Source: Actinomyces viscosus
GTDB taxonomy: Bacteria; Bacteroidota; Bacteroidia; Flavobacteriales_D; Crocinitomicaceae
Direction: 5' to 3'
DNA: 14,976 bases
NCBI GenBank assembly: GCA_943326975.2
Contig: CALPVI020000011.1
Coordinates: forward strand, 1-14,976
In this document: positions 7,775 through 14,080 of the stretch, one piece after another
Numbering within the stretch: the first letter of the stretch is position 1
Layout: the number at the start of each line of letters is the position of its first letter
The notes under the pieces: generated by a model
The model's input: only the letters and a program-made list of their open reading frames with translations
Database searches by the model: none
Told to the model about the DNA's origin: nothing
Made by a program: the position numbers and the translations under genes

Positions 7775-8122
7775 ATGTTCGAATTTCAAAAACTAGAAGT
7801 CTACAAAAAAGCAAAATCATTTCATTTAAATTGTATTGAGATTCTCAAAGAGAATAAAACTAATAAAACCACAAACGATCAGTTAAAACGTGCATCTTTC
7901 AGTATAGCATTAAACGTAGCAGAAGGATCAGGACGCTTTTCAAAACCAGATCGAAGAAACTTTTTTGTAATTTCCAGAGGATCTGTTTTCGAATGTGTTT
8001 CGATCATAGATATTCTTCATGATACAGAAACAATTGAAACTGAAAAATTTCAGTCTTTGTTGCAAAATGCTGACGAACTTTCAAGAATTCTTTATACGAT
8101 GATTAAGAATCTTTCGAATTAG
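7775..8122 (+). CDS. Four-helix bundle protein, S23/TIGR02436 type (copy 1)
   Basis: A 115-aa all-helical protein of the family first found as the ORF inside intervening sequences of 23S rRNA genes. The family is structurally related to Avd, the accessory protein of diversity-generating retroelements. It begins MFEFQKLEVYKKAK, typical of family helix 1. Residues about 38-73 hold the signature RASFSIALNVAEGSGRF and the basic stretch KPDRRNFFVISRGS; it ends in ELSRILYTMIKNLS. It is about 64% identical to the copy at 12094, most strongly in the signature (all of AEGSGRFSKPDRRNFFVISR). Proteins of this family are thought to bind nucleic acid through basic faces, but their cellular role is unknown. 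The last 20 bases overlap the end of a small gene on the other strand. No rRNA or reverse transcriptase is nearby. Confidence 0.88.
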   Translation: MFEFQKLEVYKKAKSFHLNCIEILKENKTNKTTNDQLKRASFSIALNVAEGSGRFSKPDRRNFFVISRGSVFECVSIIDILHDTETIETEKFQSLLQNADELSRILYTMIKNLSN

Positions 8123-8300
8123 GTTTTATTCCCTTCTCACTCATTTCATTCAATTTAGTTTTAATATATTCCATTTCAATATGTACCAATACATATAAAA
8201 AATCCCTGATCTTTTCTACTTCTTCATCGGTATAATTATTATCGTTTTTATTCAACATCTTTTTGCATTGTTCAACCGATACTTTTCTGTCTCGTTCCAT
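8103..8300 (-). CDS. Small helical protein of unknown function, antisense-overlapping the S23-type gene
   Basis: A 65-aa charged protein with no membrane segment, starting MERDRKVSVEQCKKML. The stretch NYTDEEVEKIRDFLYVLVHIEMEYIK looks like one or two helices; I recall this YTDEEVEKI pattern from short uncharacterised Bacteroidota proteins but cannot assign a function. It converges with the S23-type gene and overlaps its last 20 bases. The same arrangement, with a matching C-terminal peptide (NEMSEKxxxxNSKDS), lies after the second S23 copy, which argues that the frame is really coding. On the minus strand a near-match to the -7 box (TAACTTTT) is found about 20 bases before the ATG. Confidence 0.6.
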   Translation of the reverse strand: MERDRKVSVEQCKKMLNKNDNNYTDEEVEKIRDFLYVLVHIEMEYIKTKLNEMSEKGIKPNSKDS

Positions 8301-8519
8301 AATAATCTATTTTTTTAGAAAAGTTAAGACTACTATTTGAACCGGATTGACACAAATGTCAGAAGATGTCGGTTTGTGTATGAATTTTGTCGAAGAATTC
8401 CTGTTTTTGTAACTTGTTATTCAATAAAAAGTTGAAGTGTATAAAAAAAACTAATTTTACTGTTTTAATTTTGAAATTAAACGAAACATTACTTCTTTTA
8501 TCTCTTTAATAGTTATTTT
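8301..8519. promoter_or_regulatory. Divergent spacer with candidate promoters
   Basis: It separates the small minus-strand gene from the esterase gene. TAATTTTG at 8466-8473 matches the -7 consensus for the esterase, with no TTG at the right distance. ACACAAA (8350-8356) and TTTGTGT (8373-8379) form a 7-bp inverted repeat with two GATGTC/ATGTC-like half-copies between them, a possible regulatory site. No gene is seen. Confidence 0.35.
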
Positions 8520-9737
8520 ATGAAAAAACTCGCCTTCGTTGCTTTTGCATTAACTACCTTTTTAACATACTCTCAATCCGATAAAGTCATTATAGGGGAC
8601 ATTAAAAAAATAGATTCCAAAATATTAAATGAGAAAAGGGAAATCTGTATTTCTTTGCCCAAAAATTATAAGAAGAACGGTGAATTAAACAAAAAGTATC
8701 CCGTAATCTATCTACTTGACGGAGAATTTAATTTCTCTTCTGTTGCTGGAATGCTAACTGATTGGACAGGGACTGCTCAATCTAATTATCCTGAAATGAT
8801 TGTTGTAGGAATTGTTAATATAGACAGAAACAAAGATTATACCCCAACACATGTATATATAAACTCTGAGGATTCTCTTATCGATTCTTCAGGTGGTGGA
8901 GAAAAATTTACTTCTTTTATAGAAAAGGAATTGATTCCCTATATCAATGAAAACTATTCAACGGATTCATATAATGTATTGATCGGTCATTCTTTAGGAG
9001 GACTTTTTGTGGTAAATACATTGCTAAATCATACTCAATTATTTAATGCATATATTGCAATAGATCCATCTTTATGGTGGGATAATAAGATACTTGTCAA
9101 ACAAGCAAAAGAAAAATTATCTCTCCTAAACTTTGAAGGGATTTCTTTATACATGGGAATTGCGAATACAATTGATGGAGGTTATGATACTTCAAACATC
9201 CAAAATTCTACTATTCCAAGTAACAACCATCCACAAGCTATTTTTGAATTAGATAAACTGTTGAAAACAAATACCAATCAACTAAAATATCAATCTCATT
9301 ATTATGAAAATGAAGATCATACTTCTGTAGGATTTATTTCAAAAATAGATGGATTAGCGCATATTTTTAAACTCTACAAGTTGAAAATTAGTGATGATGA
9401 ATTTGAAAAAATAGACCAAGAGTATATTATTAAAATTGAAAATCATTACAAGACCTATTCAACATCAATAGGACATGAAGTAAAAGTACCTGAATCATTT
9501 ATCAATGAAATAGGTTATTCGTGTTTAAATTTAAATAAATATGATGCTGCAAAATTATTGTTCGAATATAATATTAAAAACTATCCTTTAAGTGGAAATT
9601 GTTATGACAGTTATGGCGATTATTTCGTAGAAATTGGAAATATTGATCAAGCAATTATTTATTTTGAAAAAGCACTTATATTATCCAATATTCCTGAAAC
9701 CAAGAAGAAATTGAAAGCATTCAAAAAGAGAAAGTGA
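8520..9737 (+). CDS. Secreted alpha/beta-hydrolase (esterase D/IroE-like, PF00756 type) with C-terminal TPR tail
   Basis: A 405-aa protein. An N-terminal signal peptide (MKKLAFVAFALTTFLTYSQS, probable cleavage after about residue 18) predicts export to the periplasm or surface. The putative-esterase domain runs from about 20 to 285. It has YPVIYLLDGE early (about 60-69), the nucleophile elbow GHSLGG (Ser158), IDPSLWWD (about 181-188) and ENEDHTSVGF with probable catalytic His267. Residues about 330-400 look like one or two TPR units (NLNKYDAAKLLFEYNIKNYP, IGNIDQAIIYFEKAL). The family includes siderophore-ester hydrolases such as IroE/BesA, S-formylglutathione hydrolases and cell-wall esterases. 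Hydrolase plus TPR is a common Bacteroidota build, and the real substrate is unknown. Bases 9603-9663 recur almost perfectly at 12472-12532. No partner gene suggests iron uptake. Confidence 0.82.
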   Translation: MKKLAFVAFALTTFLTYSQSDKVIIGDIKKIDSKILNEKREICISLPKNYKKNGELNKKYPVIYLLDGEFNFSSVAGMLTDWTGTAQSNYPEMIVVGIVNIDRNKDYTPTHVYINSEDSLIDSSGGGEKFTSFIEKELIPYINENYSTDSYNVLIGHSLGGLFVVNTLLNHTQLFNAYIAIDPSLWWDNKILVKQAKEKLSLLNFEGISLYMGIANTIDGGYDTSNIQNSTIPSNNHPQAIFELDKLLKTNTNQLKYQSHYYENEDHTSVGFISKIDGLAHIFKLYKLKISDDEFEKIDQEYIIKIENHYKTYSTSIGHEVKVPESFINEIGYSCLNLNKYDAAKLLFEYNIKNYPLSGNCYDSYGDYFVEIGNIDQAIIYFEKALILSNIPETKKKLKAFKKRK

Positions 9738-9763
9738 AAACAGAAGGAATAAGAGAATGGTAT

Positions 9764-9901
9764 CTAATGAATTTTCTTCAATTTATACATCTCCTCCAAA
9801 TCCTCCCAAAAAGTGTTCGATAAACGTCCCGTCAAGAGTACAAAAACAAAAGCTAGTGTGAGTAGCGAGAGCGAAACACTCGCTTTTTTGTTTTCCCTCA
9901 A
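9764..9901 (-). CDS. Short repeated reading frame ending TGRLSNTFWEDLEE (copy A)
   Basis: A 45-codon frame from TTG (9899-9901) to TAG. Its N-terminal part is low-complexity hydrophobic/Ser (KKASVSLSLLTLAFVFVLL) and overlaps the hairpin at 9843. Its C-terminal part, GRLSNTFWEDLEEMYKL, matches copy B at 11755. Across the 22 codons shared with copy B, 8 differ and 6 of these changes are synonymous, which suggests past or present selection on the protein. It may be a small protein, or the tail of a once longer gene carried on a repeat. There is no ATG and no recognised family. It follows the esterase gene tail-to-tail. Confidence 0.35.
   Translation of the reverse strand: MRENKKASVSLSLLTLAFVFVLLTGRLSNTFWEDLEEMYKLKKIH
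9843..9894. terminator. Hairpin between esterase and TPR gene (site H2)
   Basis: Left arm 9843-9859 (ending GCTAGTGT) pairs with right arm 9876-9894 (beginning ACACTCGC), with one mismatch and a 2-nt bulge, around the 16-nt GA-rich loop GAGTAGCGAGAGCGAA. A-rich and T-rich flanks make it a likely bidirectional terminator for the esterase. It starts two bases after GTAC. Downstream 9904-9911 (CTCACACT) is complementary to 9855-9862, repeating the loop-tail relation seen at 7497. The remainder of the spacer up to 10033 shows no gene. Confidence 0.55.
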
Positions 9902-10033
9902 TTCTCACACTCACACTCGCTCTGAAAAAATATTAATCTTTCAATCATTTTCCCATCGTTTTCTTATCCATTTCAAACCACTTAGTTTTCATCAATACAA
10001 GTAACCTTCCGATAATTTTTCGTTATTTAGAAT

Positions 10034-11668
10034 ATGAAAAGAGAAAATTTCTTAAAATACTTTCTTCTACTGCTTTTGCTTCAAACTTTTTTGATTGGGT
10101 TTGGACAAAAAAACAACAATTTTCAAGCAATAGGTTATGAAAAATATTTTTGTGGTAATAAAAAGCATTATTCCGATGTTCCATTCGGTATCAGTTTAAA
10201 GGATTTATCAAATTTAACTTCACTTGATTCAACAAATGCAGATTGTTTATTGATTATAGGTTTTAATAGATTATATTCAGAGGAATACATTCTAAAAGAT
10301 AATACTGTTCTTGTAGAAGAAAATTTAATTTCTATCCTAAATAATTTTAATAAGTCTATTTTTTTAGATTCAACAAGGGCTGAAGCTTTTTATATGAGAG
10401 GTCGAGTAAAAACCTATTTGAAGGATTCTATTGGGGCAAAAACAGATTTTATAAAGGCGATTAAGATTAATTTCACTTTTAAAGATTATATAACACATGA
10501 TAGTGTAATAAATTATAGAAATAAAGTGTATCAAGCCTTTACAACGAAGAATTATAGAGAAGCAATTAGAATTTCTGATAAAATAATTGAATTAGATTCC
10601 ACAGACTCCTATACCTATTTTCTAAGGGGTCAAATAAAAGAGCTTGAGTTTGATACAATTGGAGCAGACATTGAATTTAGTAAAGCAATTACCTATAATA
10701 AGGACTTTATTTCTATTATTTATCATTACAAAAAACAAAATCTAACGCAATACTATTGGCAAAAAGTAGAATTTATTGATAATGAAGAAAAATTAATTAT
10801 TCTTCAAAAAATAATTGATTTGGATTCATTACAAACTAGTAATGCAGAATATTATTATTATAAGTTTAAATTAAAAATGGAACAGAGAGATTCGAAAGGA
10901 GCAGAAAATGACTTTCGTAAAGCAATAATGCTAGATTCGAATTACATCATTATAAGACATAATGATTCTATTTCTAATGTTATATACCCTATTTTATCAT
11001 TAGCAAATATGAATTATGAAAACAGAAATTTTAATGAGGCATTAATTGGATATTCGAGAGTATTAGAAATTGATAATACAGATTTTAATTCCTTTTATAG
11101 AAGAGGTAAAATTAAACAGTATTTAGCTGATTCTATTGGAGCTATTTCTGATTACTTGAAAGCAATAGAATTGTATCCAGAATTTGGAGATGTATATTTT
11201 GACTTAGGTTTGCTATATTTTCAGTTAAAAGATTATACAAATTCAATTTCATTTTTCACTTCACTTTCCTTAAGTAGTGATAGTTGGGAATATGATGTTT
11301 TTTATTTTAGAGGGATGGTAAAAGAAGCAATTAAAGATTTTGAAGGAGCTAAAGAGGATTATACAAATTCATTATCTCGGCATGGATATTCTTCTAGTTT
11401 TCATTATTTTAAAATTGGATTAGTAAACGCAATATTAAAGGACTACATCGGAGCAATCGAAAATTACAACAATGCATTAACAGGTGTAAAATCTTATGAC
11501 GAGATTAAATTTCAATCAAATACAGATTTTATTGCGGAAATTTATTTTAATAAAGGCTTAGCTGAAATTGAATTAAATCAAATTACTGATGCATGCGCTG
11601 ACTTCAAAAAAGCAAAAGAATTAAATTCTAAAAAGGCAGATGCAAAGATTATATTGTATTGTAAATGA
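10034..11668 (+). CDS. Secreted TPR-repeat protein
   Basis: A 544-aa protein with signal peptide (MKRENFLKYF, a Leu-rich core, ending IGFGQ at about 25), so exported. There is no lipobox. The rest is almost entirely tetratricopeptide units. About eight recur, at roughly 118-146, 193-222, 268-300, 349-380, 382-410, 424-450, 458-485 and 510-540, several with the pattern D(S/T)xGAxxDFxKAI, as in DSIGAKTDFIKAIKI and DSKGAENDFRKAIML. TPR superhelices bind peptides and act as assembly scaffolds; no enzymatic domain is visible. The last unit (ITDACADFKKAKELNSKKA) has the usual end-of-array form. Codon use is AT-rich like the neighbours. It is flanked on both sides by the hairpin and short-frame repeats, so it looks like a separately inserted or exchangeable cassette. 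Function unknown. Confidence 0.8.
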   Translation: MKRENFLKYFLLLLLLQTFLIGFGQKNNNFQAIGYEKYFCGNKKHYSDVPFGISLKDLSNLTSLDSTNADCLLIIGFNRLYSEEYILKDNTVLVEENLISILNNFNKSIFLDSTRAEAFYMRGRVKTYLKDSIGAKTDFIKAIKINFTFKDYITHDSVINYRNKVYQAFTTKNYREAIRISDKIIELDSTDSYTYFLRGQIKELEFDTIGADIEFSKAITYNKDFISIIYHYKKQNLTQYYWQKVEFIDNEEKLIILQKIIDLDSLQTSNAEYYYYKFKLKMEQRDSKGAENDFRKAIMLDSNYIIIRHNDSISNVIYPILSLANMNYENRNFNEALIGYSRVLEIDNTDFNSFYRRGKIKQYLADSIGAISDYLKAIELYPEFGDVYFDLGLLYFQLKDYTNSISFFTSLSLSSDSWEYDVFYFRGMVKEAIKDFEGAKEDYTNSLSRHGYSSSFHYFKIGLVNAILKDYIGAIENYNNALTGVKSYDEIKFQSNTDFIAEIYFNKGLAEIELNQITDACADFKKAKELNSKKADAKIILYCK

Positions 11669-11754
11669 TGGAGAATAAGTTGAATTTTTAATGCTTTGTA
11701 GATTTCAGAATTATGGTAAATCTATTTAAATATATAAATGTTTTTTGCAATAAT

Positions 11755-11889
11755 TCATTCAAAAATTTTCAACTTATATATTTCCTCCAAGTCTTCCCAA
11801 AAATGATTCGATAAACGTCCCGTCAAGAGTACAAAGGCAGAGTGAGAAACAGAGCGAGAGCGATGATTGATCACCTGCCTTTTCTTCAT
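11755..11889 (-). CDS. Short repeated reading frame ending TGRLSNHFWEDLEE (copy B)
   Basis: A 44-codon frame with an ATG start (MKKRQVINHRSRSVSHSAF, then VLLTGRLSNHFWEDLEEIYK) and TGA stop, preceded on the minus strand by a GA-rich stretch (GAGGGCGAGA) that could act as a ribosome-binding site. The C-terminal half matches copy A at 9764; 29 bases (11807-11835) are identical to 9816-9844. Differences elsewhere in the shared part are mostly synonymous. The N-terminal half is unlike copy A and overlaps the hairpin at 11833. It may encode a small protein, or be a residue of a longer gene. It lies tail-to-tail with the TPR gene. Confidence 0.4.
   Translation of the reverse strand: MKKRQVINHRSRSVSHSAFVLLTGRLSNHFWEDLEEIYKLKIFE
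11833..11882. terminator. Hairpin between TPR gene and second S23-type gene (site H3)
   Basis: AAAGGCAG (11833-11840) pairs perfectly with CTGCCTTT (11875-11882). After one bulged A, GTGA (11842-11845) pairs with TCAC (11871-11874). The loop is GA-rich (GAGCGAGAGCGA), and a CT-rich stretch (11891-11911) resembling its complement follows. It starts directly after GTAC. It may terminate transcription from either side, but it lies 164 bases after the TPR stop. The rest of 11669-12093 holds only the short frame at 11755 and a palindrome near 12070. Confidence 0.5.
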
Positions 11890-12064
11890 TCTCGCCCTCA
11901 CAGTCACTCTTTTTTACTTTATTCTAACCATTCATTTTTTTGAATTCCAAAATTCTTTCATGTGTCATTTTATAATGACTCCTTTTAATAAAATAAGTAA
12001 AAATTTCCTAAAATCTAATCCTTCGTTTTCAAAACCTTCTCCTTAACTTCAATCAAACAATTAC

Positions 12065-12078
12065 AATAAGTACTTATT
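12065..12078. promoter_or_regulatory. 14-nt perfect palindrome upstream of the second S23-type gene
   Basis: AATAAGTACTTATT is a perfect even palindrome ending 15 bases before the ATG at 12094, where it could serve as an operator site. The first S23 copy has a different palindrome at nearly the same spacing. Function is inferred from position only. Confidence 0.35.
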
Positions 12079-12093
12079 AAAACCACGTAAATT

Positions 12094-12441
12094 ATGTTTG
12101 ATTTTGAAAAATTAGAAGTTTACAAAAAAGCAAAACTATTCAATGCTGAAATTCGAAGCTTTATCTCGCCCAATCGATTAGACCCTACAACAAAAGACCA
12201 ACTCAGAAGAGCATCCTTCAGTATTGTTTTAAATTTAGCCGAAGGATCTGGGAGATTTAGTAAACCTGATCGACGTAATTTCTTTGTCATTTCGAGAAGT
12301 TCAATATTCGAATGTTTGGCAATACTGGATATTCTGAAAGATGAAGATTCCCTTACTTTTGATCTATTTCAGTCATTACATGGTAAAACTGACGAACTCT
12401 CAAGAATCCTTTATGCAATGATTAAGAATCTTTCGAGTTAG
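12094..12441 (+). CDS. Four-helix bundle protein, S23/TIGR02436 type (copy 2)
   Basis: A 115-aa paralogue of the protein at 7775, the same length and about 64% identical. Identity is almost complete over the signature (LNLAEGSGRFSKPDRRNFF) and the C-terminal DELSRILYAMIKNLS, and low in residues 15-33 (helix 1-2 region) and 85-100. That pattern means selection has kept the core fold while peripheral surfaces changed, as for proteins with different partners. It starts MFDFEKLEVYKKAK. A short antisense tail of the small neighbouring gene still overlaps its 3' end. It is convergent with the DUF3754-like gene. Whether it binds RNA, DNA or protein is unknown. Confidence 0.88.
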   Translation: MFDFEKLEVYKKAKLFNAEIRSFISPNRLDPTTKDQLRRASFSIVLNLAEGSGRFSKPDRRNFFVISRSSIFECLAILDILKDEDSLTFDLFQSLHGKTDELSRILYAMIKNLSS

Positions 12442-12469
12442 TTTCCAATGCTTTCTCACTCATTTCATT
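12422..12469 (-). pseudogene. Truncated C-terminal remnant of the small S23-antisense gene
   Basis: On the minus strand 12469-12422 reads NEMSEKALETNSKDS then stop, matching the C-terminus NEMSEKGIKPNSKDS of the 65-aa protein at 8103-8300, with the same overlap with the S23 gene. The match stops at 12469. Three bases further on, an unrelated sequence (the esterase fragment) begins, so the rest of the gene has been lost. Confidence 0.7.
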
Positions 12470-12471
12470 TA

Positions 12472-12532
12472 TATGACAGTTATGGCGATTACTTCGTAGA
12501 AATTGGAAATATTGATCAAGCAATTATTTATT
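12472..12532 (+). pseudogene. 61-bp copy of the esterase gene 3' region
   Basis: Identical to 9603-9663 at 60 of 61 positions; the one change (12492 C for T) is synonymous in the esterase frame. It corresponds to esterase residues 362-381 in the TPR tail (YDSYGDYFVEIGNIDQAIIY). Neither flank resembles the esterase gene. It is therefore a short, recent duplicate or recombination scar, not a gene. Confidence 0.9.
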
Positions 12533-13759
12533 AGCTTGATTATAATCAAAAATACCGTCCCAAAGTTTATCTACTTGAACAAGTGATTGATCCAATGATA
12601 AAACAGACCATTTACCATTAACTTCAGTACCTAAACCTATATTCTTTAATTTTATAAGAGCATCTTCTACATCAAAATCTAATTGAAAATTAAATTCCGT
12701 TTGAAACCAATTTTCTATTTGCTTGTCTAGCTCCTCTGCTGATAATGGCTCTTTACTTTGATTTAAAAAGGCATATGCTAATATTGTTTCCTTCAACTCT
12801 TCTTCTTCCGAAGTATCGATTAACATTGGGAAAACACCACTATTATTCCCGAGGTTTTTAAAATACAAACTATCCGTAAGCATTTTCGAGAATTTTATTT
12901 TCTTATTTACATATTTATTATATTGTCTGAAAAGATATGCCCCCAAAACACCTAATGCTAACAATCCTTGAATCAAAGAAGCTTTATTGTTGTTATTGTT
13001 TAAAACTTCATGTGACTTATAAGCAACATAAATTGAAACCAGTGCAGGAATTACTTTAGCAGTTAATAAAGAAATTCCACCCGCTATACCCGGAATCCAA
13101 AGTAATAATTTATCCTTCAACGACATTTTCGGAACAGCATTCGGAAAAATCGTTTCTAAATCATTTTTTGGAACTTTCTTAAACAACTTAACAATAGAAC
13201 AACCCGGTGTAAATGGTAAATCGTTAATTGAGATTTTTTGATTTTCAAAATGTGCTGCATCTTTATAATCAATACAAATCACCACATAATCGTAATATTC
13301 TAACTGAACTTCTTTCTCCCAAAAGAAAAATCGTTTCATTTTTTCTGTAGTTGTTTGGTGTCCACGCACATATACAGAATAATCTTTAAAATCGTCAAAA
13401 TTAATTTTTAATTGTAATCCTACTAAATCTGAATTATTTAGTGCTTCATCCAAGATAGTTTGATCTATCTGATTGTAATTACCTCTTTCTAAGACATTAT
13501 TTAAAGTCGATTTAAAAATTGAAAAATCGCTAGTCTCGCCATATTTTACACGCTCTTGCTCTAATTTATCGGGATCAAAAGCACCATAATTGCGTTTTAT
13601 TTTTTGATTTAAATTAAACCCTTTATAATGAAAGTAATGTTCTAATATTTCAAACAATTTCTCAAATTTACCTTTATCCTCCGCTGAAAAGGAATTCAAA
13701 GCAATTTGTTTCTCTAATAAAAATTCTTTATCGTAAGGAATATATTGTTCGATTTTCAT
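12524..13759 (-). CDS. Membrane protein of DUF3754 (TMEM143-like) type
   Basis: A 411-aa protein. The N-terminal 200 residues are soluble, with the motif YVRGHQTTTEKMKRFF (about 130-145) and a beta-rich stretch leading to SIVKLFKKVPKNDLETIFPN (about 188-207), which I recognise as the DUF3754 pattern. Two hydrophobic segments follow, at about 218-247 (LLLWIPGIAGGISLLTAKVI) and 260-278 (ASLIQGLLALGVLGAYLF), then a soluble C-terminal region with a winged-helix-like stretch (ELDKQIENWFQTEF). Function is unknown for the family. The final codons and the stop lie inside the 61-bp esterase fragment, so its original 3' end has been replaced or the overlap is fortuitous; the length still seems complete. 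A near-consensus -7 box (TAACTTTA) lies about 30-40 bases upstream on the minus strand. The family call rests on memory of the motif. Confidence 0.72.
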   Translation of the reverse strand: MKIEQYIPYDKEFLLEKQIALNSFSAEDKGKFEKLFEILEHYFHYKGFNLNQKIKRNYGAFDPDKLEQERVKYGETSDFSIFKSTLNNVLERGNYNQIDQTILDEALNNSDLVGLQLKINFDDFKDYSVYVRGHQTTTEKMKRFFFWEKEVQLEYYDYVVICIDYKDAAHFENQKISINDLPFTPGCSIVKLFKKVPKNDLETIFPNAVPKMSLKDKLLLWIPGIAGGISLLTAKVIPALVSIYVAYKSHEVLNNNNNKASLIQGLLALGVLGAYLFRQYNKYVNKKIKFSKMLTDSLYFKNLGNNSGVFPMLIDTSEEEELKETILAYAFLNQSKEPLSAEELDKQIENWFQTEFNFQLDFDVEDALIKLKNIGLGTEVNGKWSVLSLDQSLVQVDKLWDGIFDYNQANK

Positions 13760-14080
13760 TTTGTAGTATTCAATTAAGTGAGTGTTATTTTAGCTAAAGT
13801 TAACTATTTAATAAATATTCTTCCAAACCTTTTCAATAATTTTTTTGCTATCAACTCAATAATCATTTTTTTAGAACATTATAAGTATCATTTCCATAAA
13901 CACGTCTTAACTCTAATTACTAGACTTTCTTTAATCAAAACCTTTCAAATTAAGACACCAATAGAAAGATTAATCACTTTTCAATATTCAGCTATTTTAG
14001 ATTTATTAAATTTGTTAAAACTTCTAATCATAAATGATAGCAAATCAATTTTTTGACGATTCTATTAATCCAACTTTGAA
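13760..14080. other. AT-rich divergent spacer, no gene supported
   Basis: It lies between the DUF3754-like gene and the 155-aa gene. A 92-codon plus-strand frame (13778-14056) fills most of it, but its Leu/Ile/Asn/Phe-rich composition is what random AT-rich sequence yields, it has no helix or motif pattern I recognise, and it would cover the promoter of the minus-strand gene. It should hold the promoters of both flanking genes. Confidence 0.5.

Noticed and set aside
7775..8122. Possibility that the S23-type ORF lies in a 23S rRNA intervening sequence here
   Set aside because: No rRNA sequence flanks either copy.
9810..9845. Resemblance of TTCGATAAACGTCCCG...GTACAAAA (and its copy at 11807) to the tRNA-Leu 3' end TTCGATTCCCG...GTACAAAA, suggesting a degenerate attachment site
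   Set aside because: Only short blocks agree, the T-stem pairing is absent, and the pattern of synonymous changes in the same bases is better explained by a minus-strand coding frame.
9813..10004. 63-codon plus-strand frame over the repeat (start MFDKRPVKSTKTK)
   Set aside because: It is the complement of the better supported minus-strand frame; differences between copies fall at that strand's third positions, not this one's.
7497..11911. Hairpin-repeat region considered as a CRISPR array or a diversity-generating retroelement template
   Set aside because: There are no regularly spaced identical repeats and no cas genes; the S23-type proteins resemble Avd, but no reverse transcriptase, template or variable repeat pair with adenine-biased changes is present.
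13778..14056. 92-codon plus-strand frame
   Set aside because: Composition typical of random AT-rich DNA, no motif, and it occupies the likely promoter of the divergent minus-strand gene.
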